Source: Vibrio atypicus (GTDB lineage Bacteria > Pseudomonadota > Gammaproteobacteria > Enterobacterales > Vibrionaceae). From it: a stretch of DNA of 64,000 nucleotides. Under the pieces are notes generated by a model. The model saw nothing but the letters and a program-made list of their open reading frames with translations, did no database searches and was not told where the DNA came from. Position numbers and translations under genes: made by a program. Below, piece by piece: positions 26,319 through 35,735 of the stretch (its first letter is position 1; each line of letters starts with the position of its first letter). The stretch spans positions 210,551-274,550 of the forward strand of contig NZ_BLID01000007.1 of the NCBI RefSeq assembly GCF_009811315.1, read 5' to 3'.

Positions 26319-27881
26319 GTGAGTAAACGTCTGCTCAAGTCTGGCATGATCGTGAGTGCCATGACATTGATTTCACGCGTACTTGGCTTAGTGCGTGATG
26401 TCGTTGTAGCGAATTTAATGGGTGCGGGTGCAAGTGCTGACGTATTCTTCTTTGCCAATAAAATCCCCAACTTTTTACGTCGTCTTTTTGCTGAAGGGGC
26501 GTTTTCTCAGGCATTTGTCCCGGTATTGACAGAATCACATGCCGCTGGAGATATGAATAAGACCCGAGAGCTCATCGCAAGAGCGGCAGGGACGCTTGGG
26601 GTTATTGTCTCTATTGTGACCGTTTTAGGTGTACTGGGCTCCGGTGTAGTCACTGCGATGTTTGGTTTTGGCTGGTTCCTTGATTGGTTGAATGGTGGTC
26701 CATCGGCTGAAAAGTTCGAACTTGCCAGCTTGATGCTTAAAATTACCTTTCCTTATTTATGGTTTATCACTTTTGTTGCGTTGTCTGGGGCAATCTTAAA
26801 TACGATGGGGAAATTTGCCGTTTCTTCATTTACCCCTGTTTTCCTCAACGTAATGATCATTTTGTCTGCTTGGTTCATTGCCCCTCAGTTATCCCAGCCA
26901 GAAATAGGCTTAGCAATCGGGGTGTTCCTCGGCGGCTTAGTTCAGTTCTTATTTCAAATTCCGTTTTTAATTAAAGCGGGCGTGATGGTCAAACCCAAGT
27001 GGGGTTGGCGAGATCCTGGTGTTGTTAAAATTCGCACCTTAATGATTCCTGCTTTATTTGGGGTTTCTGTCAGCCAGATTAACTTATTGTTTGATACTTT
27101 TATTGCCAGTTTCCTGCAAACGGGGTCGATCAGTTGGCTTTATTACTCGGATCGCTTATTGGAATTTCCTCTTGGTCTATTTGGAATTGCAATCGCGACG
27201 GTCATCCTACCCGCGCTGTCACGTAAACATGTCGATGCGCAAAGTGATGGTTTTGCCCATACCATGGATTGGGGCGTCCGTATGGTGACCTTATTAGGCG
27301 TGCCGGCAATGTTAGGCTTGATGGTCCTTGCCAAGCCGATGCTGATGGTGCTGTTCATGCGTGGTGAATTTAGCCCGCAAGATGTACAGTTTGCCTCGAT
27401 GTCTTTGGTCGCGTATGCCTCAGGACTATTGAACTTTATGCTGATTAAGGTTCTCGCTCCTGGCTACTACTCACGTCAAGATACAAAAACACCAGTTAAA
27501 TATGGCATTATTGCGATGGTAACGAATATGGTATTCAACGCTATTTTTGCTTGGTTTTATGGTTATGTAGGTCTGGCGATTGCCACCGCTCTGTCTGCTT
27601 TTGTTAACATGTCTCTATTATATAGAGGGCTACATATTGCTGGCGTATATCGCCTGACGGGTAAAACCATAGCTTTCATTGCCAAGTTGGTGTTTGCTGG
27701 TGGAGTGATGGTTGCTGCTATTTTATGGAAACTTGAAGAGATGAGTGTTTGGCTTACATGGAGCTTTATGGAGCGCGTTATGTGGCTAGTGGCATTAATT
27801 GCTCTCGGGGCTGGTGCTTATCTAATCACATTGCTCTGTTTAGGTGTTCGTCTAAAAGATCTAAAAGCAGCGACAGAGTGA
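26319..27881 (+). CDS. murJ: Lipid II flippase MurJ
   Basis: This 520-residue inner-membrane protein with about 14 transmembrane segments flips lipid II to the periplasmic side for peptidoglycan synthesis. Family marks are SRVLGLVRDVVVANLMGAG at the N-terminus, NFLRRLFAEGAFSQAFVP and the VLAPGYYSRQDTKTPVK segment. GTG at 26319 is chosen because GAGG sits six bases upstream and the protein then begins MSKRLLKSG. A TTG at 26301 would add six residues. It is upstream of ribF, as in other Vibrio. Confidence 0.96.
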   Translation: MSKRLLKSGMIVSAMTLISRVLGLVRDVVVANLMGAGASADVFFFANKIPNFLRRLFAEGAFSQAFVPVLTESHAAGDMNKTRELIARAAGTLGVIVSIVTVLGVLGSGVVTAMFGFGWFLDWLNGGPSAEKFELASLMLKITFPYLWFITFVALSGAILNTMGKFAVSSFTPVFLNVMIILSAWFIAPQLSQPEIGLAIGVFLGGLVQFLFQIPFLIKAGVMVKPKWGWRDPGVVKIRTLMIPALFGVSVSQINLLFDTFIASFLQTGSISWLYYSDRLLEFPLGLFGIAIATVILPALSRKHVDAQSDGFAHTMDWGVRMVTLLGVPAMLGLMVLAKPMLMVLFMRGEFSPQDVQFASMSLVAYASGLLNFMLIKVLAPGYYSRQDTKTPVKYGIIAMVTNMVFNAIFAWFYGYVGLAIATALSAFVNMSLLYRGLHIAGVYRLTGKTIAFIAKLVFAGGVMVAAILWKLEEMSVWLTWSFMERVMWLVALIALGAGAYLITLLCLGVRLKDLKAATE

Positions 27882-27952
27882 GACTGATTAGTATATAATC
27901 CGTCGGTTTCACGCGATATAAATATTAAGTTACAGGTTTCTAGCAGCTTCCA

Positions 27953-28897
27953 ATGGAATTGATCCGAGGTATTCAGAATATAAAGTCACACCATGCAGGG
28001 TGTGTATTGACGATCGGAAACTTCGATGGTGTCCATCTCGGACATCAAGAGGTCTTGCGACAAGTGTCTGAACAGGCAAAAGAATTAGGTTTGCCTTCAA
28101 CAGTGATGACATTTGATCCTCAACCATTGGAGCTATTTGCTAAAGAGAAAGCACCTGCAAGATTAGCCCGTTTAAGAGACAAGTTTGTTCAACTCAGTAA
28201 ACTCGATATAGAGCGTTTACTTTGTGTAAACTTTAATCTGAAGTTTGCTAATCAAACGGCGGACGAGTTTATTAGTGACTTGTTGGTAAAGCGTTTGGGT
28301 GTTAAGTTTCTCGTCGTTGGCGATGATTTCTGCTTTGGGCGTGGTCGTGAAGGCAACTTTTCGATGCTCAAAGAAGCCGGGAAAAAGTACGGTTTTGAGG
28401 TCGTCAGCACGCAAAGCTACCGTATGCAAGAATTGCGAGTCAGCAGTACTGCTATTCGCGAAGCATTAGCGCAAGATAAGCTTGATGTTGCTGCAGGTAT
28501 GCTGGGGCGCAACTATAGTATCAGTGGTCGAGTGTCTCATGGCCGAAAACTAGGACGAACCATAGGTTTCCCTACGGCAAACATCCCACTGAAACGATGC
28601 GTATCACCGGTTTCTGGTGTTTATGTCGTTCAAGCACTTGGCCTTGGCAATAAAGCGATAGGCGGTGTGGCGAACATTGGTAATAGACCAACCGTAAACG
28701 GCGTTCGCCAACAACTAGAAGTACATTTATTCGACTTTCAAGCCAACTTATATGGCAAACAATTAGAAATTGTACTTTTACACAAGCTGCGAGATGAGCA
28801 TAAATTTGACTCTTTCGACGCTTTGAAACAACAAATAGAATTGGATGCTGATGCCGCAAGGGTGTGGCTGCATCAGCTTGAAGACCAAGCGGTTTAG
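27953..28897 (+). CDS. ribF: Bifunctional riboflavin kinase / FAD synthetase
   Basis: This 314-residue enzyme phosphorylates riboflavin to FMN and adenylates FMN to FAD. The N-terminal nucleotidyltransferase domain (about 15-190) has LTIGNFDGVHLGHQ and VGDDFCFGRGREGN. The C-terminal flavokinase domain has SGRVSHGRKLGRTIGFPTAN and the VANIGNRPTVNG loop. A TATAAT near 27895 may be part of its own promoter. It lies 55 bases before ileS, the ribF-ileS-lspA order of E. coli. Confidence 0.96.
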   Translation: MELIRGIQNIKSHHAGCVLTIGNFDGVHLGHQEVLRQVSEQAKELGLPSTVMTFDPQPLELFAKEKAPARLARLRDKFVQLSKLDIERLLCVNFNLKFANQTADEFISDLLVKRLGVKFLVVGDDFCFGRGREGNFSMLKEAGKKYGFEVVSTQSYRMQELRVSSTAIREALAQDKLDVAAGMLGRNYSISGRVSHGRKLGRTIGFPTANIPLKRCVSPVSGVYVVQALGLGNKAIGGVANIGNRPTVNGVRQQLEVHLFDFQANLYGKQLEIVLLHKLRDEHKFDSFDALKQQIELDADAARVWLHQLEDQAV

Positions 28898-28952
28898 TTC
28901 ACTGCTTGGCATAATGTCTAACTGTCACCCAACACAACGGAATTAAGAATCG

Positions 28953-31793
28953 ATGAGTGAGTATAAAGATACCCTGAACCTTCCTGAAACAGGGTTTCCG
29001 ATGCGCGGTAATCTGGCCAATCGCGAGCCAGAAATGCTTAAGCGTTGGTATAAAGAAGACCTTTACGGTGAAATCCGCAAAGCGAAGAAAGGCAAAAAAT
29101 CTTTCGTCCTACACGATGGCCCTCCATACGCGAACGGCGACATTCATATTGGCCACGCGCTAAACAAGATTCTTAAAGACATTATTATTAAATCCAAAAC
29201 ACTTTCTGGTTTTGATGCACCGTACATTCCTGGTTGGGACTGTCACGGCCTACCAATTGAACTAATGGTAGAAAAGAAAAAAGGCAAACCAGGCCAAAAG
29301 ATTTCTGCATCTGAATTCCGCGAGGAATGTCGTAAATATGCAGCGGGTCAGGTTGAAGGCCAAAAAGAGAGCTTTAAGCGTCTTGGTATCATGGGTGAGT
29401 GGGACAAACCTTACCGCACTATGGACTTTGGCACAGAAGCAAACATTATCCGTGCACTAGGTAAAATTGCAGATAATGGCCACCTACTAAAAGGTTTTAA
29501 ACCTGTTCACTGGTGTACAGACTGTGGCAGTGCACTTGCGGAAGCAGAAGTCGAATACAAAGACAAAGTCTCTCCATCTATCGATGTGAAATTCACAGCG
29601 GCAGACGAAGCAGCACTGCTTGAGAAATTCTCTTTAGCTGATGGCCACGAAGGCCAGGGCGAGATCTCAATTGTTATCTGGACAACAACGCCATGGACAC
29701 TGCCTGCAAACCGCGCAGTGTGTCTACGTGATGATCTAGAGTACGTACTGATCCAAGTCGAAGCAAATGGTGAGCAACCAGCGCAACGTATCGTTGTAGC
29801 TTCTGAATTAGCAAAAGACGTTATGGATCGCGCGGGTATCGAGCATTTCCACAACCTTGGTTTTGCTAAAGGTGCGGATCTAGAGCTTGCTCAGTTCAAC
29901 CACCCATTCTACGACTTTACAGTTCCTGCGATCCTTGGCGATCACGTGACAACTGACTCAGGTACTGGTGTGGTTCACACTGCTCCTGGTCACGGTCAAG
30001 AAGACTTTGTAGTTGGTAAAAAATACAATCTAGAAGTTGCTAACCCAGTCGGTTCGAATGGCGTTTACCTACCGGATACAGAGCTATTCGCTGGTCAGCA
30101 CGTATTTAAAGCAAACGACTCTGTTTTAGAAGTTCTAAAAGAGAAAGGTGCACTACTGCATCACCATGCGTACGAGCACAGCTACCCACATTGTTGGAGA
30201 CACAAAACTCCAATTATCTTCCGTGCAACACCACAGTGGTTCATTTCTATGGATCAAGCCGGTCTACGTGCAAAAGCACTAGAGTCAATCAAAGGTGTTG
30301 AGTGGTTGCCAGAATGGGGTCAAAGCCGCATTGAAGGTATGATTGAAGGTCGTCCTGAGTGGTGTATCTCTCGTCAACGTACTTGGGGTGTGCCAATCGC
30401 TCTATTCGTTCACAAAGAGACTGCTGAGCTGCACCCGAATTCACTAGAGCTTATTGAAAAGGTAGCGCAGCTAGTTGAAGAGAAAGGTATTCAAGCATGG
30501 TGGGATGTGGATGCAGCGGACCTAATGGGTACTGAAGACGCAGCTAACTATGAGAAAGTCCTTGATACGCTAGACGTATGGTTCGACTCAGGTGTGACTC
30601 ACTACTCTGTGGTTGATTCTCGCGAAGAGTACAACGGTAACAGTGCTGATCTATACCTTGAAGGTTCTGACCAACACCGTGGTTGGTTCCAATCTTCTTT
30701 GATTTCATCAATTGCGATGAAAGACGAAGCGCCATACAAGCAAGTGCTGACGCACGGTTTTGTGGTTGATGGTCACGGCCGTAAGATGTCTAAATCAATC
30801 GGTAACGTTGTAGCACCAAAAGACGTAACCAACAAACTAGGTGCAGACATTCTGCGTCTATGGGTTGCATCTACAGACTATACGGGTGAAGTTGCGGTTT
30901 CTGATGAAATCCTTAAGCGTTCAGCTGATGCGTACCGTCGTATTCGTAACACAGCACGTTTCTTCCTAGCGAACCTAAATGGCTTCAACCCTGAAACGGA
31001 TATTGTTCCTGCAGAAGAAATGGTTGCACTGGATCGCTGGGCTGTAGGTCGTGCTCTCGCTGCTCAAGAAGAGATCGTTAAAGCGTACGGTGAGTACAAT
31101 ACTCACGCAGTAACGCAGCGTCTAATGCAGTTCTGTTCAATTGAAATGGGTTCATTCTACCTAGACGTGATTAAAGACCGTCAGTACACAGCGAAATTGG
31201 GTGGCCACGCTCAACGCAGTTGTCAGACTGCGCTTTACTACATCGTAGAAGCGCTAGTTCGTTGGATGGCTCCTATCATGTCATTCACAGCAGATGAAAT
31301 CTGGAACGAAATGCCAGGCCAGCGTGATAAGTTCGTATTCACTGGTGAGTGGTTCGATGGTCTATTCGGTCTAGCTGAAGGTGAAGAGCTAAATAACGAA
31401 TTCTGGGCTGAAATCCAGTCAGTTCGTGGTGGCGTTAACAAACTGCTAGAAGATGCTCGTAAAGAGAAAACCATTGGTGGTTCTCTACAAGCGCAAGTGA
31501 CGCTTTATGCGGATGATGCACTAGCGGCGAAAATCAACAAGCTAGAAGATGAGCTACGTTTCGTATTGCTAACATCGGCTGCAGTGGTTAAGCCTCTAAG
31601 CGAAAAGTCAGACACAGCACAAGCGACCGACGTTGAAGGCTTGTTTGTTGAAGTACAAGCGATTGAAGCTGAGAAGTGTGACCGTTGTTGGCACCACACA
31701 CCAGACGTAGGCACAATCGAAGGTCACGAGAAGATTTGTGGTCGTTGTGTGTCGAACGTTGATGGTGAAGGTGAAGTTCGCAAGTTCGCTTAA
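28953..31793 (+). CDS. ileS: Isoleucine--tRNA ligase
   Basis: This 946-residue class I synthetase charges tRNA-Ile. The HIGH motif is seen as DIHIGHAL (about residues 63-70) and KMSKS at 611-615. An editing domain lies between them (GTGVVHTAPGHGQED). The C-terminal zinc-binding region has Cys pairs CDRC and CGRC (about 908-935). The length is near E. coli's 938. The start is ATG at 28953. An ERIC element begins immediately after the stop. Confidence 0.98.
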   Translation: MSEYKDTLNLPETGFPMRGNLANREPEMLKRWYKEDLYGEIRKAKKGKKSFVLHDGPPYANGDIHIGHALNKILKDIIIKSKTLSGFDAPYIPGWDCHGLPIELMVEKKKGKPGQKISASEFREECRKYAAGQVEGQKESFKRLGIMGEWDKPYRTMDFGTEANIIRALGKIADNGHLLKGFKPVHWCTDCGSALAEAEVEYKDKVSPSIDVKFTAADEAALLEKFSLADGHEGQGEISIVIWTTTPWTLPANRAVCLRDDLEYVLIQVEANGEQPAQRIVVASELAKDVMDRAGIEHFHNLGFAKGADLELAQFNHPFYDFTVPAILGDHVTTDSGTGVVHTAPGHGQEDFVVGKKYNLEVANPVGSNGVYLPDTELFAGQHVFKANDSVLEVLKEKGALLHHHAYEHSYPHCWRHKTPIIFRATPQWFISMDQAGLRAKALESIKGVEWLPEWGQSRIEGMIEGRPEWCISRQRTWGVPIALFVHKETAELHPNSLELIEKVAQLVEEKGIQAWWDVDAADLMGTEDAANYEKVLDTLDVWFDSGVTHYSVVDSREEYNGNSADLYLEGSDQHRGWFQSSLISSIAMKDEAPYKQVLTHGFVVDGHGRKMSKSIGNVVAPKDVTNKLGADILRLWVASTDYTGEVAVSDEILKRSADAYRRIRNTARFFLANLNGFNPETDIVPAEEMVALDRWAVGRALAAQEEIVKAYGEYNTHAVTQRLMQFCSIEMGSFYLDVIKDRQYTAKLGGHAQRSCQTALYYIVEALVRWMAPIMSFTADEIWNEMPGQRDKFVFTGEWFDGLFGLAEGEELNNEFWAEIQSVRGGVNKLLEDARKEKTIGGSLQAQVTLYADDALAAKINKLEDELRFVLLTSAAVVKPLSEKSDTAQATDVEGLFVEVQAIEAEKCDRCWHHTPDVGTIEGHEKICGRCVSNVDGEGEVRKFA

Positions 31794-31917
31794 TTGCTCG
31801 TCATTCTTGGCACTGTAGCTGTGTTGACTGCACTGACTCGCTCCATCACATAGGAAAACTATGCTCAGGAGCCTCGTAAGCTTGTCGCCTTGCTACAGCA
31901 CCAATAATTTAGAGCAA
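31794..31917. repeat. ERIC element between ileS and lspA
   Basis: This copy of about 124 bases has inverted ends TTGCTC (31794-31799) and GAGCAA (31912-31917). Its body follows the ERIC consensus well: ACTGTAGCTGTGTTGACTGC on the left, a central ACTCGCTCCATCACATAG and CTATGCTCAGGAGCCTCG pair, and GCCTTGCTACAGCACCAAT with AATTTAGAG on the right. It sits inside the ileS-lspA transcript, where it could form a long RNA hairpin and affect lspA levels. Confidence 0.88.
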
Positions 31918-31999
31918 GAGTTCTCGGAACTTTATTGAAATTTTATAGCCCCAGTATCTACTGGGGTTATTTTTAGGATTTATTTCTTTAGGGGATAAG

Positions 32000-32503
32000 A
32001 TGTCAAACATTCCACTAAAACAATCAGGTGTGCGCTGGCTATGGTTAGCCGTGTTGATCTTTATTGCGGACATCGCGATTAAACTGTTTGTTATGGACAA
32101 TATGGGTTATGGCTGGGCAAATCGTATTGAGGTATTGCCTTTCTTCAATTTCCTCTATGTTCATAACTATGGAGCTGCGTTTAGCTTTTTGAGCGATCAA
32201 GCAGGTTGGCAACGTTGGTTCTTTACCGGTATCGCATTCTTAGTGACAGGCATGCTGACTTACTGGATGAGCAAGCTACCAGCCAAAGAAAAGTGGAACA
32301 ACATTGCTTACGCCATGATCATTGGTGGAGCCGTTGGTAACGTCTTTGACCGCGTGGTACACGGCTTTGTTGTGGACTATCTTGATTTCTTCTGGGGTGA
32401 TTATCATTGGCCTGCATTCAATCTAGCGGACACGACTATCTGTATTGGTGCGGCAATGATCATTCTTGATGGCTTTCGCAAGAAAGAAGATGCCAAAGCT
32501 TAA
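32000..32503 (+). CDS. lspA: Lipoprotein signal peptidase
   Basis: This 167-residue aspartyl protease of the inner membrane cleaves the signal peptide of diacylglyceryl prolipoproteins. Four hydrophobic segments are visible. The two catalytic Asp motifs are GNVFDRVVHGFVVDYLDF (about 113-130) and FNLADTTI (about 140-147). The start is ATG at 32000 with AGGGGAT upstream. It acts directly after Lgt (encoded at 20.9 kb). A terminator-like hairpin follows it. Confidence 0.96.
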   Translation: MSNIPLKQSGVRWLWLAVLIFIADIAIKLFVMDNMGYGWANRIEVLPFFNFLYVHNYGAAFSFLSDQAGWQRWFFTGIAFLVTGMLTYWMSKLPAKEKWNNIAYAMIIGGAVGNVFDRVVHGFVVDYLDFFWGDYHWPAFNLADTTICIGAAMIILDGFRKKEDAKA

Positions 32504-32524
32504 ATCGTGATTAATTGAATAACC

Positions 32525-32562
32525 CTAAGCGCTGTCTGTTGATTCAGGCGGCGCTTTTCTTT
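32525..32562 (+). terminator. Terminator-like hairpin between lspA and fkpB
   Basis: AAGCGCTGTCTG and CAGGCGGCGCTT pair over 12 positions with a few G-U pairs around TTGATT, then TTTCTTT. It may end or weaken transcription before fkpB-ispH. Confidence 0.7.
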
Positions 32563-32641
32563 ATGTTGATGCCCAAGTCGACAGTTATTCGTATTACAAA
32601 GTTAAAAGAGTCGACAAACCTAACCACAAGGAAGCAGTAAC

Positions 32642-33073
32642 GTGACAACAATCGCCCAAGACTCAGCAGTAACTCTGCATTTTACCATTAAGATGAACGA
32701 CGGCTCTGTCGCTGATAGCACTCATAACATGGGTAAGCCAGCTAAGTTAGTGATTGGGGACGGAAGTTTAAGTGAGAACTTTGAAAACTGCCTGATTGGT
32801 CTACAGCAAGGTGATAGCAAAGCCATTGAACTGAAAGCTCAAGACGCATTTGGAATGCCAAATCCTGACAGTATTCATCATATGGACCGTGCTAAGTTTG
32901 TCGGCGATGCTGAAGTTGAAGTCGGCACTATCATGGCTTTTTCTGGCCCTGATGGTATGGAAATTCCTGGAATCATTACCGAAATTGCAGGTGATTCAGT
33001 AACAGTCGATTTCAACCATCCGCTAGCCGGACAAGATGTGACTTTTGAAGTTGAGATTTTGACAGTAGAATAG
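32642..33073 (+). CDS. fkpB: FKBP-type peptidyl-prolyl cis-trans isomerase FkpB (SlpA)
   Basis: This 143-residue SlyD-like isomerase catalyses proline cis-trans changes and has chaperone activity. It has the FKBP beta strands VTLHFTIKMNDGSV at the N-terminus and an inserted flap domain (about 70-125). The ENFENCLIGLQQGDSK region is typical of FkpB. It lacks the His-rich metal-binding tail of SlyD. The start is GTG at 32642 with AAGGAAG upstream. It sits between lspA and ispH, as in E. coli. Confidence 0.93.
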   Translation: MTTIAQDSAVTLHFTIKMNDGSVADSTHNMGKPAKLVIGDGSLSENFENCLIGLQQGDSKAIELKAQDAFGMPNPDSIHHMDRAKFVGDAEVEVGTIMAFSGPDGMEIPGIITEIAGDSVTVDFNHPLAGQDVTFEVEILTVE

Positions 33074-33099
33074 CCAGCCAGAGCGAAAATATAACCACC

Positions 33100-34065
33100 A
33101 TGAGCAATGAAATGAAAATTCTTTTAGCCAACCCTCGCGGTTTTTGTGCCGGTGTTGATCGCGCGATCAGTATCGTTGAGCGTGCATTAGAAATGTATCA
33201 GCCACCGATTTATGTTCGCCATGAAGTCGTGCATAACCGTTTTGTTGTTGAGGGTCTTAAACAGCGCGGCGCAATATTTGTTGAAGAGCTGCATGAAGTA
33301 CCTGATGACAATATTGTTATCTTTTCCGCTCATGGTGTGTCTCAAGCGGTTCGCAAAGAAGCTAAAGAGCGTGATCTTACTGTGTTTGATGCGACTTGCC
33401 CATTGGTTACAAAAGTTCATATGGAAGTGGCTCGCGCAAGTCGCAAGCATATGGAAGTGGTTCTGATTGGTCATGCTGGTCACCCTGAAGTCGAAGGTAC
33501 AATGGGGCAATATGCGAGCGAGCAAGGTGGTATGTACTTGGTTGAAACGCCAGCAGATGTTGAAGCTCTAAAAGCTAAGGTTAATGATCCAAGCAAATTG
33601 CACTATGTTAGCCAAACAACACTGTCTGTTGATGAAACGGCAGATGTGATTGAAGAATTACGCCGTGTCTTCCCTGATATTCAAGGCCCTCGAAAAGATG
33701 ATATCTGTTACGCGACTCAGAACCGCCAAGATGCAGTGCGTGAGATGGCAACGGATGTGGATGTCGTGATTGTTGTTGGCTCAAAGAACTCATCAAACTC
33801 GACGCGTTTGAAAGAGTTAGCTGAGAAACTGGGCACGCCAGGATTTCTAACTGATTGCCCAGAAGATATTAAACCTGAGTGGTTTGAAGGAAAAGTTAAG
33901 GTCGGCGTAACAGCGGGCGCATCTGCACCGGAAGAGCTTGTGAATCAGATCTTAGAAAGAATTAAAGAACTAGTGGGTACTCGCTCAGTCGAAGAAATTC
34001 AAGGTCGTGAAGAGAACATGTTCTTTGAAGTACCTAAAGAGCTGCAAATTAAGCAAGTTGACTAA
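33100..34065 (+). CDS. ispH: 4-hydroxy-3-methylbut-2-enyl diphosphate reductase
   Basis: This iron-sulphur enzyme makes IPP and DMAPP in the last step of the MEP isoprenoid pathway. The three cluster Cys residues appear in NPRGFCAGV, DATCPLVTK and DDICYAT. The EGTMGQ motif holds the catalytic Glu. From ATG at 33100 it has 321 residues. A second ATG at 33112 would give 317 and start MKILLANPRGF like E. coli (316). No ribosome-binding site clearly decides between them. It is 26 bases after fkpB. Confidence 0.96.
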   Translation: MSNEMKILLANPRGFCAGVDRAISIVERALEMYQPPIYVRHEVVHNRFVVEGLKQRGAIFVEELHEVPDDNIVIFSAHGVSQAVRKEAKERDLTVFDATCPLVTKVHMEVARASRKHMEVVLIGHAGHPEVEGTMGQYASEQGGMYLVETPADVEALKAKVNDPSKLHYVSQTTLSVDETADVIEELRRVFPDIQGPRKDDICYATQNRQDAVREMATDVDVVIVVGSKNSSNSTRLKELAEKLGTPGFLTDCPEDIKPEWFEGKVKVGVTAGASAPEELVNQILERIKELVGTRSVEEIQGREENMFFEVPKELQIKQVD

Positions 34066-34078
34066 ATACATTGATTAA

Positions 34079-34108
34079 GAAAAGCCAGCGGTAATCGCTG
34101 GCTTTTTT
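34079..34108 (+). terminator. Rho-independent terminator of ispH
   Basis: AAAGCCAGCG and CGCTGGCTTT form a ten-pair perfect stem with a five-base loop and a T run. The other strand also ends in TTTT, so it may serve cstA. Confidence 0.93.
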
Positions 34109-34125
34109 ACATTTTCAGATAGAGA

Positions 34126-34150
34126 TAAGGCTCCCGAGGGAGCCTTTTTG
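34126..34150 (+). terminator. Second terminator between ispH and cstA
   Basis: AAGGCTCCC and GGGAGCCTT pair perfectly around GA, followed by TTTTT on the plus strand. The minus strand lacks a T run, so it mainly backs up the ispH terminator. Confidence 0.8.
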
Positions 34151-34175
34151 TATAGCAAGCGAAGTGCTGTTGGCT

Positions 34176-35660
34176 TTATGCAGTTTCAGTGACTGCTTGT
34201 GGTTTTTCTTCATCAGCAAGGTCGGTTTCGCCTTTCCCTTTTGATGTTTTGATTACGTAAGCCGTTACTGCTAGTGCAAATAGGATTCCTGAGACGGTTG
34301 ATACCTGAATTGGTAGACCGAAACCAAGGGTACTGTTGTTCAAAATGAACGTTGCACATACAGTTGTCATGAACATCGCTGGGATAGTTGTAATCCAGTG
34401 CAGCTTGTTATGGCGTAGTAGGTAAGCCGATGCAGTCCACAGCATCATTACCGCTGTTGATTGGTTAGCAAAGCCGAAGTAGCGCCAAATAACGCCGAAA
34501 TCTACTTGAGTTAAGATGCCACCAATGATGAATAGTGGAACAGCCATCATTAGTCGATTGCGTAGTGCTTTCTGGTCAACGTTAAAATATTCAGCAAGGA
34601 TTAAACGGCTAGAGCGGAATGCCGTGTCACCTGAAGTGATTGGTAAAATAACCACACCTAGGAAAGCAACGATACCACCGAAGACACCAAGTAGACCAAA
34701 TGATGCACTGTAGACGACATTACCTGGACCACCGTTCTTAACTGCCTCAGAAAGTGATTCTAGTGAGCCGAAGAAAGAAAGCGCAATCGCACACCAGATA
34801 AGAGCAATTACACCCTCACCAATCATTGCACCGTAAAAGACAAAGCGACCATTCTTTTCATTTTCCATACAACGAGCCATTAGTGGCGATTGTGTCGCGT
34901 GGAAGCCTGAGATAGCACCACAAGCGATGGTAATGAATAGAGCAGGCCATAAAGGCATATCGTTCGGGTTTAGATTGCTCAGCATGTCGCTGACTTGGAA
35001 ATCGCCCATAACTGTGTGCTCGCTTGAGAAAGCCACTGCAGTCATCAAGCCAACAGACATAAAGATTAGTAGTGCACCGAATAGAGGGTAGAAGCGACCG
35101 ATTATCTTATCGACAGGAACAATCGTTGCGATGATGTAGTAAGCAAAGATGGCGATAACCATTGTCGTCATGCTGACATTTAAGCTGGTTTGATCGTTGA
35201 TAAGGTTGGTGATCATGCCTGCTGGAGCAGAAACAAATACCACACCAACTAGCAGTAATAGAACAATGGCAAAGATGTTCATAAAGTGTTTAGCGCCATT
35301 GCCTAGGTATCGACCCGTGATAGTTGGTACGGATGCACCGCCATTGCGCACCGATAACATACCGGAGAAGTAGTCATGTACGGCACCAGCGAAGATACAG
35401 CCAACGACAATCCATAACATTGCTGCCGGGCCGTAAAGCGCCCCCATGATTGGCCCGAAGATTGGACCTACACCCGCAATGTTGAGTAGCTGGACAAGGT
35501 AAACTTTTTTCGTCGACATTGGTACGTAGTCAACACCATCTTGCTTGGTATGAGCAGGTGTTTGACGTTTTTCGTTAATACCAAATACTTTCTCAATGAA
35601 AGCACCATAAATAAAGTAGCCGCCGATGAGGGCTGCAACGCAGGTGAGAAACCACAACAT
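34176..35660 (-). CDS. cstA: CstA-family carbon starvation / pyruvate transporter
   Basis: This 494-residue inner-membrane permease has many hydrophobic helices. The family signature is the N-terminal part with VDYVPM, LLNIAGVGPIFGPIMGALYGP and FAGAVHDYFSGMLSVRNGG. E. coli CstA and BtsT have about 700 residues; this is the shorter form. Family members import pyruvate or peptides. A BtsS/BtsR-type two-component pair is encoded at 39.4-41.8 kb, and BtsR-like repeats lie upstream of this gene, so pyruvate is the likely substrate by inference. The start is ATG at 35660 with AAGGAATAA upstream. Confidence 0.92.
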   Translation of the reverse strand: MLWFLTCVAALIGGYFIYGAFIEKVFGINEKRQTPAHTKQDGVDYVPMSTKKVYLVQLLNIAGVGPIFGPIMGALYGPAAMLWIVVGCIFAGAVHDYFSGMLSVRNGGASVPTITGRYLGNGAKHFMNIFAIVLLLLVGVVFVSAPAGMITNLINDQTSLNVSMTTMVIAIFAYYIIATIVPVDKIIGRFYPLFGALLIFMSVGLMTAVAFSSEHTVMGDFQVSDMLSNLNPNDMPLWPALFITIACGAISGFHATQSPLMARCMENEKNGRFVFYGAMIGEGVIALIWCAIALSFFGSLESLSEAVKNGGPGNVVYSASFGLLGVFGGIVAFLGVVILPITSGDTAFRSSRLILAEYFNVDQKALRNRLMMAVPLFIIGGILTQVDFGVIWRYFGFANQSTAVMMLWTASAYLLRHNKLHWITTIPAMFMTTVCATFILNNSTLGFGLPIQVSTVSGILFALAVTAYVIKTSKGKGETDLADEEKPQAVTETA

Positions 35661-35735
35661 AACACTTATTCCTTAGTATTTAAGCTCACCATGGATATTA
35701 CGGAGTCTCTTAGCAAGATACATTCGCTTCTGAAG

